In this document: in pieces, positions 54,708 to 64,000 of the stretch
How the letters are laid out: each line of letters opens with the position of its first letter
How positions within the stretch are numbered: position 1 is the stretch's first letter
From: Deroplatys truncata
Lineage: Eukaryota > Arthropoda > Insecta > Mantodea > Mantidae
Assembly (NCBI GenBank): GCA_030765065.1
Contig: CM060978.1
Location: 117,086,192-117,150,191, forward strand
Length of the DNA: 64,000 nt
Reading direction: 5' to 3'
The notes under the pieces: generated by a model
What the model was told of the DNA's origin: nothing
Database searches by the model: none
What the model saw: only the letters and a program-made list of their open reading frames with translations
Position numbers and translations under genes: made by a program

Positions 54708-55314
54708 CCGTCTCCGACCTCGGGCTCTGACTTTCCCGGGCGTTACCCCGGCTTGGGTGAGTGGCCTATCTATACCTAGCTCACCCCAGGGTCACACCTC
54801 CCAGAACATAGACAGAGGGACCCAATCGCCGTCGGAAGTCAGCAGCTCATGCAATGGCCCCCCCCGCGGGACTGCAGTTGAACAGCGGATATGAACACAA
54901 ACCCTACATGACGACCCCGGGTGGTGGGGATGACGCCATTACCCACTCACCCAGCTGCGCACCTGGTGCACGGGTATCCGTCAGGCTGTGTCCACGGAGG
55001 ATTAAAAGAAAGATAAAAGAAACTAAAACTGTGTGGGCGTTTCGCACGCAAGGTAGGCCGGCGAGAAGGAACAAAGATGTGTAAATGAATGGTCGTGGGG
55101 CGAAATGTGTGTAAGGAGAAGAGAAGAAAGAAACGATGGCGAGGCGCGGTATGAATGTAATGCTAAGAATGCACGAGAGCCTACCTTGGGTCCCCCGGTC
55201 ACGAGAACGAACCCACTCGACCGGACGGGGATGAATGGGTGAAAATGGCTATGAATGGCTCGGGTACCCCGGGTGCGCCTAACCCGTACTCACATAAGGT
55301 GAGCCCCTGGGGGG
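54708..55314 (-). other. LINE 5' UTR
   Basis: About 600 GC-rich bases between the inferred 5' terminus (CCCCAGGGGCTCACC) and ORF1. It should contain the internal promoter of the element. No long ORF. Confidence 0.7.
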
Positions 55315-55368
55315 GTTTGGGTGGAATACAATACTTCCCCTACTTACTAGATGTAGTAAAGTAAAAAC
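55315..55368 (+). repeat. Family A copy A12, 3' piece
   Basis: After the second GTTTGGGTGG the copy resumes with AATACAATACTTCCCCTACT and ends at TAGTAAAGTAA, completing the element begun at 48446. Confidence 0.9.
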
Positions 55369-55369
55369 T

Positions 55370-56330
55370 GTAGTATATTTTGCCGAAAATTACACTGCCA
55401 GATTTCAAAACGGAATTCAGTCAGCATATTGAAACTCCCAAGCAGACTACACAGCCTTCACAGCTGTTACTTGGATAAGTCCTAGAATGGTACTAACAAA
55501 ATATCACATGACAAATATGCTGTCAACACATTCCTTTGAAGGCTGGTTTCTCAGATCAGGAAAGTTTACCCAGAGTTCTCAACAATTAACATTTTTTCAG
55601 ATGGTGCAGCAAGCCACTTTAAACAGTATTATTCTCTATGTAATTTAACTCATCATCAGGAAGAGTTTGAAGTTCTGTTAACATGGAACTTTCTAGCTAC
55701 AGGTCATGGGAAGGGCAGTGTCAATAGTGTTGGTGGAGAACTGAAGAGATTAGTATGGCATGCTGTATTAGGTGGAAAACACGTGGTTACCAATGCAGTC
55801 TTTTTACTGGTGTGCCAGGAAAGTGTCAAAATCAGTAGAGGTGATATCTAATTGTAAATATGAACTGGATCAACAAAAGACACAATCTGATGCTAATGAA
55901 TGATACCCGACTCTCATTCTAAGTGCTACATTAAAGTTGTATTTCCGTATACTGTGGTATACAAAGAGCATGCTTTGTCCAAAAAAAGTATCAGCTTTGA
56001 TTTTATGACTGGCAGAACTGTCCAAATTGAAACAATGGAAGGAAATTCAAATGTTCAAGTAGGTGCTTTTGTAGTACTGAAGTTTATGACAAAAAAGACA
56101 GCTAAAAGCTTCATAGGACAAATCTTAAAAGTTGACAATACTGAATGTAAGATCAATTTCTTGAGAAAAATCAACACAGATTTCAAATTTGCATTAAAAA
56201 GTAATGGCACTTCATGGGTTGCAATTTCTTATGTATTGAAAGCACTTCCAGTTCCTGATGTAGATAATCACCAGAGATTTTCATTTCTTGGTGTAGAACA
56301 TCACTGATGTATCACAATGTGAGTTTTGAT
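55370..56330 (+). pseudogene. Transposase-like gene relic, unnamed family
   Basis: Plus-strand frames in order: VVYFAENYTARFQNGIQSAY (55374 onward), FSDGAASHFKQYYSLCNLTH (55595-55655), FLATGHGKGSVNSVGGELKR (55690-55750), and a 135-codon ORF (55900-56307) with TVQIETMEGNSNVQVGAFVV and KKTAKSFIGQILKVD. The (D)FAENY..., FSDGA---FKQ and GHGKG--D--GG--KR blocks recur in many-copy proteins of insects and cnidarians and look like a DDE-type transposase core. I cannot name the superfamily. At least three frame breaks. Confidence 0.55.
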
Positions 56331-56840
56331 AAAGAATGCAACATAGTAATACTGGATTATTTTATGAAAGATGTAGTTTCAGCAGTTTTCATTTTGTATG
56401 TGTACCTTTCCATCACACAAGTAAAAATTATAACTAAAAAGTAATGATTTCCATGTAATTCTCCATACTATTAAATGAGACAGCACATTTGTATAGTTTC
56501 ACAGAACTTTGGAGTTGTTTTAACTTGGGGGGGAGGGAACTTCCTTTTTGCCCATGTCTCTTTCCGTTATAGAAAAATTACTTCATATTTTTACTTCAAT
56601 TAACAAGATACTTTCCCTTTTATGCTTTTTATGTTAACCTTAGGATTGAAGTTCTCTGTTATGAATAAAATAAACACACACAATTTGTTTTAAGAGTTAT
56701 TTTTGGAACAATACAGAGAAACAAAATCTTTCAATTGTCCCATTCTGTCACATTGAATGGCCCCATTTCCTGGGGTTTTAAGCCAGCACAGAAATATTAA
56801 ATCTACAAAACAGAATAATTGAGAAAAAGAGATGAATATG
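56331..56840. other. AT-rich spacer
   Basis: No recognised element. A G-run (GGGGGGGAGGG) lies at 56527-56537. Confidence 0.35.
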
Positions 56841-56848
56841 GATTAGAA

Positions 56849-57001
56849 CAAGGGTGGCGAAAACGACCCTTCCACGAGTCACCAAATATGCATCACGCAC
56901 TGCATCACTCAGAAGCATGTGAGAAACAAACAGACGGTTGCACAAAGGGAACGGCGCCTGCGAGTCAAAATGACTCGCGAGTCACATTTTTGCCACCTCT
57001 G
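56849..57001. mobile_element. hAT-type MITE
   Basis: A 153-base element with terminal inverted repeats CAAGGGTGGCGAAAACGACC (left) and CAGAGGTGGCAAAAATGTGA (read inward from the right). A perfect 8-bp duplication, GATTAGAA, flanks it (56841-56848 and 57002-57009). Size, CAG-type ends and 8-bp duplication are diagnostic of non-autonomous hAT elements. Confidence 0.92.
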
Positions 57002-57009
57002 GATTAGAA

Positions 57010-59180
57010 GATGGACTGGGAGGTGAGAAGAATATGGTGCTTCTGTGACCCTTCTGACAGAATTGCCCTGTTAAGATTCTACTGCTTATGGAAGCATGAG
57101 AATGACTTCATAGGATGTTAATGCATTATTGAGAATAGCAGAAAGTAAAATAAGAAAACTATATACTGTTGTGAGAAGGAATATTTTGTATAGATAACAT
57201 AGCACAAAATTCATCATCTATATTTCTACATAAATCAGTATGGCGCTAAACTTTAAAATCTAAAAATTCACTTAGTACATGGAAAATGATTCTCTACTCT
57301 GTTCTAAACAAACAGAACAGGTTCACTGAACCTGCACTCCAAATGAATACCTGAGAGTTATCCCAAGAAATTTATCCAGGGGACAAGTGGCTGAAACTTG
57401 ATGCCAGCCATACCATATAAAAGCCCCAATTCTGGGTTGCATTGTGACAATCTTTGTATATGGTATTCGATATACCTGAGCTGCGCTTAATAAGAGAGGT
57501 CAAAAAGGAAAACAAACACACGCCCGTAACATAATGCAGGGGTAAGGTAAAGTGCGTTACTTGTTCTTCATAAGCTGCAAGGCGTAGTCCAACGTTGAGG
57601 GCCCCCTAAGCCGCAAAGCGTAGCCGAGGGATATTTTTTTAGAAGCAGAAGAGTGGAGCAGTTGGACTGCGAAGGACGACAGGGCTTTTTCTAGAAGTAT
57701 GACATTAGAATTCCTGCTAATGTGTTACATTTTTTACTCATTTCTATGTTAGGTTCTACAGGCAAATATGTAGCGAATACATCTGTTCCTCATTTACACG
57801 ACATAACCTATAAAAATTTAAGTGTAAAAACAACATACTTATTTGATCTCCCGGTTTCCCTTTTATTCGATATGAGTTATCCAACTAAAGTTCATGACCT
57901 ACCATTTTCATATGCACTTAGAAAGTAAAATATGTTACGTATAAGAAGGGTAATCAAATTTTGATTACCTGAATTGTGTGCCAAGATATGAAATGTACAT
58001 TAAATAGCGCCCCATACTTTTCACGTATTTTTTCCGACAGGTTGGACAACATTTTAAACATTAAGTGTATAGATTCTTATTTACGTAACATCTTTGGCTG
58101 CTTAATTATGCTTCTTCACGGTATTAAACGAAGAGATTCCTGAGCCCTTAATACGGTAAATGTCAGTATCACCATTTCATCTTCAAATAAATAATTGCGA
58201 ATATTTCACATGCATGTAAGCTACGTTGACACTGTACTTCCTTCCTGTGTGCAATTCTGACAATTTCTGAATGGTTGGATTTTGATCGACGTGGAAAGGT
58301 TCATGTAAGTGCTTGTATGTGTTTTATTAATACAAGGAGAGTGAGCATTATTGTGGTTGTCTTTTATGTGTGACGAAAAGAATATCAATTGTTATTCTCT
58401 TTTGTGAAGATTAAGAAAATGTTCACTGGTGGTTATTTACCAAGACCGAAAAATAGCGCTTTGTGAGCTAATATTTAGTAAATGTTTAAATAAATGCTAG
58501 TTTGTTATAACATACTGAATAAGCTTTACAGAACAGACTTCTTTTAGTTTCAGTTTTCCTCTGCTATGTGGTGAGTGCTGTACATAACCTACATTGAAGT
58601 TCTCCAGTCTGCAGGAGGTGTCATCTTCTTTGGTTTAGTATTAAATGTGGTTGAGTGTTCAGAATGATGCAAGGTGATGACACTGTATCTAACTCAAGAG
58701 GAAATGTCATATCGCAAGCTTGGAAACGGACACAGCAGGTAGATAGCCTGTTAGATGTATAGGTTAAAGTTGATAATAATGGACCACATGTCATGATTTT
58801 TAAGATTTTAGTGCAATGCGAAACCGAAAAGATGATTATGCATTGAGCGTAACCAAAGATATTGCTTCAGAGTTAATGGAATAGATTAACATGGGCCCTT
58901 TTTTCCCATACTGATTTTCATTAAAAGGCTGGCCCTAAAATTGAAGTGCAGGGGCAGGGGGGTTGTGGAGACACAAGTGCTTCTCATTTTGGATAAGTTG
59001 CCTTTTTGGGCCCACATTAGCGATGGAAGTGATGTTTTATATGTCCAACACATGTCGTATGTCACACAATGGCACTGTATGTATTCTCTGGCTGTAATGC
59101 AATGCTGGCAACATATGAAGTAATGCCGCCAAAGGCGGAGATATATCCCCAACTCTCTCGGTTTCCTTTTTTTTTTTTGC
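57010..59180. other. Spacer with GC-richer patch, no confirmed gene
   Basis: A patch at about 57420-57680 is richer in CpG than its surroundings (GCTGCAAGGCGTAGTCC, CCGCAAAGCGTAGCCGAGGG) and could be a promoter region. An open plus-strand stretch after a good acceptor (57757-57928) and a possible first exon (58662-58737, MMQGDDTVSNSRGNVISQAW followed by CAG|GTAGAT) are noted, but no protein family is recognised. Confidence 0.4.
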
Positions 59181-59185
59181 TAATA

Positions 59186-59540
59186 TGCTCTAGTTGTGGC
59201 CCGTCGAAGTAGTTTAAATTAGCCAAAGAAAAGTGAATAATTTACCTTGTGAGTGAGTTTAGAAGTAGATGTGATCTGTTCCAATAGCTTGTGCCCACCT
59301 ACCCGTCCCTCGACGCTGTTTTACTTATATAGGCGAATCGCATACGAAACAAAACAAACGTAGCCATTTTTTAAACCTAAATGAAAATGCCTATATAAGT
59401 AAAACACCGTCGAGGGATGGGTAGGTGGGCACAAGCTATTGAACAGATCACATCTACTTCTAAACTCACTCACTCACAAGGTGAATTATTCACTTTTCTT
59501 TGGCTAATTTAAGCTACTTCGACGGGCCACAACTAGAGCA
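59186..59540. mobile_element. Foldback MITE with TA duplication
   Basis: Inverted arms of about 150 bases (59186-59335 and about 59388-59540; outer sequence TGCTCTAGTTGTGGCCCGTC) with a spacer of about 50 bases, flanked by TA on both sides (59184-59185 and 59541-59542). TA targets suggest a passenger of a Tc1/mariner-type transposase. It has neither the asymmetric tail nor the hammerhead-like core of F1-F5 and is a separate family. Confidence 0.85.
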
Positions 59541-62190
59541 TAATGTCATTTTTTTTTTATATATATTATAAGCTTAGATTTCTGAATTCATGCAAGGTTA
59601 GCCTTAGGTTAGGTTTTTAATTATATAAGCTTATGTTTCTGAATTCACGCAAGGTTAGCCTTAGCTACCTCAAAACACGCGAGCAAATCCTTAATGATGG
59701 TTATGATTACCTATTTATAAAACCTAAGGTTTGTGATTTTCGGGAGGTTAGGTTTATTTTCTTTTTTCTATAAAAACTTAGGTTAATTAGCAGTCAATAG
59801 CTACATAAATTTTTAGATGCAATTTACATCTATTTAGGATGCATTAAGATTATGGAGTGCTCAGTGGTTAACAGTTGAGAACAATTAGATTCATGACAAG
59901 TACTGTTTAAGATTTTTGAAGTATTAAAATTACAGCCTGATTTTGATAGACAAGAGACATGGTGTTAGTCATTCATTTCACTCATCTGTTTTTTATGAGT
60001 GTGTATGTAATAATGTGTCAAATTAATCTGCCCCTACATGCACTTCCTTTTCATTTGTGCTGTGTTATCACATCTTGCATACACAGGTTTTGTTTTAGGA
60101 TGTGCATTGGTCTGTAACATTCAGTGTAAACCAGCCTAGATAAATTTAATATTTTGACCAACAAAACTCTTAAACTGAATTTTTTATTGCTTTATTATGT
60201 ATAACATAACATCTTGATGTGGGGAGTGCTTCAAAAAATGAAGAAATGTTTTACCAATAGATTTTGAATACTAATTATGTGTTTGCCAAATTTAAATGGT
60301 AGAAAAGCTTAAGTGCTCTGTAATGACTATTATTTACATACATACTCAGTGAATTGATTTTTTAACAATTTTATATTGTGATAGGCTTTATTAATAACAA
60401 CAGCAGTAGACCATGTTAGTCATTTAAAATTCTTCAATGCTATGAAGAGCTTTCATTTTGAGCCAACTCTCTAACCAACTTTAAGCCTTCCTAAAATTCA
60501 GTTTTACAGCAGCTAATGGTACTTTATTAAAATATTTTATGTGAGTATACCTAAAGCTCGTTTGAGATTCTGTTAATCTCATGTGTTCATTATATGGTTT
60601 CTTTGTCAAATGTAAGAGTTCATTTCATTTCTCATAATTATCGTAATTTTCTGTAGCAGATAAAATGCAAAGTGAAGATATAATCATAATGTTAAAATCT
60701 TTAAAATATGGTTAACGGGTCAGAGTTTCTTTTATACCTTTCATAATTCTTATGACGTTTTTCGGGGGCCACAGAATGATTGGATGGCTCCTACAGAGTT
60801 CCCCAAAAGTAGAATATTATATTGTATGCGAGTATAAAAAAAAGTATAATGTGCCATATGCACAAAATTAAAATTAGTGTACAGTTTTAACATTTTCTAA
60901 TAAGGTACCCAAGTAATGCTTGAGATCTTTCTACATAGATTGGTAGTATGAATATCCCAATTTAAGTTACTGTCCATATGCCTAAAACTTGGACAGATTT
61001 TGTATCATCATTATTATTTATTTATTTATCAAGCTTGCTAAAACAGCTTGCACAAATGTAGGTATGTTGACAAGGCAGCGAGAGCCTGTGACAGTGGGAA
61101 GTACTAGCACACAACACACAGCTGCTCTTCAGCAGTACTCCACACAGAAAACTAGTATCCTCATCTGCTGTAGTACTGCACAGAAGTGTTGCAGTACCAA
61201 CTTTGCATCTTCTTGCACTACCATTTTCATTGTTGGTTCATCGTCATAATTCATGGGGTTCCTGGTAGTCAGTACAGTTGCTTGAGACATGAAAGTCAAG
61301 TACTGTGCAAGTATACTTGTAGGTAGTGTGTAAAGTCATTGATGTGCACAGCATTCACCAAGACCACCATCTCATATGGATGGAAGGTGTGCTGTTCATT
61401 CCTGCTTAGGAAAAGAAGCATGAGTGTGTAGCATAGTCTTGGTGGAGTACTCAACTCCAAGGATAGCTCACACAGTGACACCTCTGTATAGAGGAACTAT
61501 GTGTAAGTAAACTACCTTCTACAAAACAGACCAAGTTTTACTGCAAGAGAGAACCAACATTTGGAAAGTTTTTTACCAGAAGATGCCATGGTGGCATCAG
61601 AATGGAAGAACCCAATATATAAACTACGTAAATTCATGATGTGCTTCACAGTCCATGTCTTTCATTACAAGCTATGCAGCAAAAGAATTATCTTAACCCA
61701 GATGAAAGCTGTGTTGTGAGTTGTGTGGGAAACCCTGTGATCAGTATCATGTTAAAGTATGTGTAAAAATAGAACAGTAACACTAACTGAACTGTCTATA
61801 TGATTCACTTGTGACACTGCAAAAGTGTATAATTATGTACATTTTGTATGGCCATTGGTTGCAATAAAATCATCATACAAACTAAATAAAATAGTCTCTA
61901 TTCTATCCTTGTTAATAGTTAATTTGTTCACCTCAAACTATAACTTAGAACTATGCAGTGGATGCTTATGAAAATTTATTTCAACATAGAAGTACTGTAT
62001 TATGGTTGTGCAGAAAATATATATATTTTAAATATTGCATTTAAACATTTTAAACTTATATCAATAACATTCAGTATGTTTAGACTTATTTTAGTCTTGA
62101 AATGAGTAAGAGGCAAGCATAGGATGTCACGACACAGATGCTGCAATAAAATCCTGGTTCCTGTGGTATGTGGGAATGTATGCCAGTATG
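59541..62190. other. AT-rich spacer
   Basis: Nothing coding recognised in about 2.6 kb. It begins with two copies of a 42-base unit (see 59567-59665). A slightly GC-richer patch at 61060-61500 has no long ORF or recognised repeat. Confidence 0.4.
59567..59665. repeat. Two direct copies of a 42-base unit
   Basis: TATAAGCTTAGATTTCTGAA and onward (59567-59608) recurs at 59624-59665 with three differences, a period of 57 bases. TTAGGTT words between and after the copies look like, but do not form, arthropod telomere repeat arrays. Confidence 0.8.
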
Positions 62191-62200
62191 CAGTGTGATA

Positions 62201-62242
62201 TTTTGTGTGTGTGTGTGTGTGCGTGCGTGCGTGCGTGGGTGG

Positions 62243-62318
<76 letters not shown>
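62201..62318. repeat. (GT)n(GA)n microsatellite
   Basis: GT units with GC and GG variants (62201-62264) run directly into about 26 GA units (62265-62317). ORFs over it on both strands are artefacts. Confidence 0.96.
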
Positions 62319-62319
<1 letters not shown>

Positions 62320-62479
62320 GTGTTAGGAAGGAATTAGTTTTCATTTTAAAGTTACATGTTGCTTACAATACAAATGTTAAAAAGCTTCTGTATGCTAGAA
62401 AGCTCACACAAATCAATTTTTTTGTGGGTGGGCAAAAATAAGGCCTCTCTGCCAAACTGTGTATTATAAGCGTAATTAT

Positions 62480-63545
62480 GATCTGAACAAAGTACATCCA
62501 TTACTTACTGTCAGAAGAGAGCAGTTTGTAAAAAACACAGAGAATCTTTAGAAAACTTCGTTTCAAATTTGGAAAATGATATAACAAGACCTCAACCAAA
62601 AACACACAAAATAATTAAATATCTGGACAAGGAAATAAAAGAAAAAATTAACCTAAGATGATGTTAAATTTTCTCTAAAAACATTAAAAGCTTTAAAACA
62701 CCAGGGGAAGATAATATTAACATGGAACTATTTAAATATGCTAGCCAGCATTTATTACATAGTTTTTAAACTTTTTAAATACAATTTGGAAAGGAGAACC
62801 ACCACCAAATGCATGGTTGAAACCTATTGTAGTTCCCATTTATAAGAAAAGGTAGTAGGAAAGAATGTGAAAATTATAGAGGAATTGGTTTGCTAAATTC
62901 AGGATACAATATATATGCAAATACAATAAAAAAAAGTGTACAAATATTATGAAAATTTATTAAGTGAACAAATGGTATTTTGCAAAGCAAGATAATGCTG
63001 TGATGGATATTTCTCAGTGAAGTTACTGATTAAAAAACGATAGGGTAGGCAGAAACAAATTGCTACAAATAATGGCAAAAGACAAAGCTCCACAGCTAAT
63101 CATTCAAAATATATTTAACATATACAGGAAAAATTCTATTGTGCAGTTAAAGTTGATAATACATGAATAGGTAAATATAAACACAGGTGCAAGGCAAGGT
63201 TGTGCACTTTCTCCATTGCCCTTCATAATCTACATTAATCACATGATTAAAAATTATAAAGAACTTCCACAGTGATATGTAAGTTTAAATAGAAGAAAAT
63301 CCTTAGATATAATTCTTTTTGCAGATGGTCTAGTATTAATAGTAGATAATGATGATTTACAATGCTCTACTTACAGTTTACATGAAATAGCACATCAGTA
63401 GAATATGGAAATTTCATTAGATAAAGCTAAAATAATGGCATTTAAGGAAGTGTTTCCAATTCCAAGCAAAATTTGTATAAAATTTACAACATTAGAAAGT
63501 AAAAATGAATTTTCATAAGTTGGTTACAAACTGTCATTTGTTGAT
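62480..63545 (+). mobile_element. RTE-like LINE fragment
   Basis: Plus-strand pieces of a reverse transcriptase: LKALKTPGEDNINMELFKYA near 62680, CENYRGIGLLNSGYNIYANT near 62870, NINTGARQGCALSPLPFIIY near 63180, ILFADGLVLIVDNDDLQCST near 63310 (the catalytic ADD reads ADG) and NMEISLDKAKIMAF near 63400. Same LINE type as the two fragments at 24.7-27 kb. Many stops and a lost catalytic Asp show that it is dead. Confidence 0.78.
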
Positions 63546-63549
63546 GAAG

Positions 63550-64000
63550 ATTGTATTGTATTGTATTGTATTTATTTTTGCAATGTAACTACATTTTACA
63601 AGGATCGTCCAATTATACAAAAATATAAGTGAATATACATAAGTAACAGTGAATATACATGTATATAAGAAAATGAGAGGTGAAAAAATACTATATTTTA
63701 CAGTGCGTTTACATTTGCTTTTTTGTATTCTTCTAAGGAGTAGAAGGCATTTTCTGACAGATAGGATTTGATGGCTTTTAGTTTTATCTTTTCATTTGTG
63801 AAGGTAAATGATTGTACATATCTTTGGTGTTATTTTCTATGCATTTGTGATTTAGTGTCCCTCTTAATCTATTACTGAAATACTTATTTTTTGTTCTGGT
63901 ATTATGGTTATGAGCATTCATATTTTTGTTCTGATTATTGTAACTTTTTGTAGCAAATTTAATACATTCGTGTATATATGGTTAAGGTAATGTTAAAATC
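63550..64000 (-). mobile_element. 3' end of a Jockey-like LINE
   Basis: The minus strand gives NMNAHNHNTRTKNKYFSNRL, RGTLNHKCIENNTKDMYNHL, and KAIKSYLSENAFYSLEEYKK with a stop near 63700. It then has a short 3' UTR and a tail of ATACA units (63550-63570 on the plus strand). H-HNTR-K--- and L--NAFYS-EE are typical C-terminal blocks of arthropod Jockey-group ORF2. The 5' part lies beyond the window edge. Confidence 0.75.

Larger units (their letters stand above)
49297..55314 (-). mobile_element. Near full-length I-group LINE
   Basis: A 6.0 kb GC-rich non-LTR retrotransposon on the minus strand, inserted in family A copy A12. The duplicated target GTTTGGGTGG lies at 49287-49296 and 55315-55324. 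Order in its own sense: 5' UTR (55314-54708), ORF1 with three zinc knuckles, ORF2 with AP endonuclease, reverse transcriptase and RNase H, a 3' UTR with a strong hairpin, and a TCA-repeat tail. The RNase H and the 3' end place it in the I supergroup. ORF1 is whole; ORF2 has about three frameshifts, so this copy is probably unable to move by itself. It is young compared with other elements in the window. Confidence 0.93.

Noticed and set aside
59590-59790. TTAGGTTAGG words resembling the arthropod telomere repeat
   Set aside because: Only two units occur in tandem and the rest are scattered TTAGGTT words; not a telomere array or interstitial telomere.
62000-62441. ORFs rich in SL, HT or RE repeats on both strands
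   Set aside because: They translate the GT/GA microsatellite and are open for trivial reasons.
1-64000. CRISPR arrays, bacterial operons or integrated bacterial genes
   Set aside because: No spaced direct repeats, no ribosome binding sites in operon order and no bacterial gene clusters; all features fit an animal nuclear genome.

Overview
The window looks like animal nuclear DNA, most likely from an arthropod and probably an insect with a large, AT-rich, transposon-loaded genome. Reasons: two host genes with metazoan architecture and GT-AG introns of 6-11 kb, arthropod-type LINEs (Jockey-like, RTE-like, I-group), Penelope-like elements, mariner, hAT and Tc1/mariner-type relics, tRNA-derived SINEs, and long AAT, CA and GA microsatellites. 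I cannot name the species. There are no bacterial-style operons, CRISPR arrays or rRNA genes, and no intact tRNA gene was seen.

Host genes are few and all on the minus strand. (1) A dual-specificity phosphatase 19-like gene (DUSP19) has its whole 205-codon ORF in one exon at 4135-4752. Just upstream, a second open frame can be read across two candidate exons (5171-5246 and 4795-4856), ending 42 bases before the DUSP19 start. (2) A TruA-family tRNA pseudouridine synthase (PUSL1-like) is spread over five recognised exons: 47052-47180, 46837-46971, 40645-40818, 29818-30052 and 19090-19317. All splice phases agree. The first coding exon was not found. Most of the window is therefore intron or intergenic DNA built from mobile elements.

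Layout. 1-3.2 kb: a broken LINE abutted by repeat 'family A', itself split by a SINE. 4.1-5.3 kb: DUSP19. 5.6-11 kb: a Penelope-type foldback, SINEs, a mariner relic, and a 2.4 kb hAT fossil with an 8-bp target duplication that hosts three later repeats. 11.5-12 kb: a GC-richer block with a heat-shock-element array and TATA box. 12-18.5 kb: family A copies, one split by two transposons, the second of which carries a SINE. 19-47.2 kb: the PUSL1 gene, with introns holding two Penelope-like elements, three foldbacks, LINEs and an almost complete mariner. 48.4-55.4 kb: a nearly full-length 6 kb I-group LINE inserted in a family A copy. 55.4-64 kb: a transposase-like relic, a hAT MITE, a foldback MITE, microsatellites and two LINE fragments.

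The most interesting system is a set of foldback elements (5.6, 8.8, 28.1, 33.3 and 39.9 kb). Each has an asymmetric tail of about 45 bases on one side of long inverted arms. Four of them have 11-13 bp target duplications. The arms of four carry a hammerhead-ribozyme-like core (CTGANGA, short hairpin, GAAAC). A Penelope-like element at 22.1-24.3 kb has inverted ends with a similar, altered motif, which suggests that the foldbacks are small passengers of Penelope-like retroelements.
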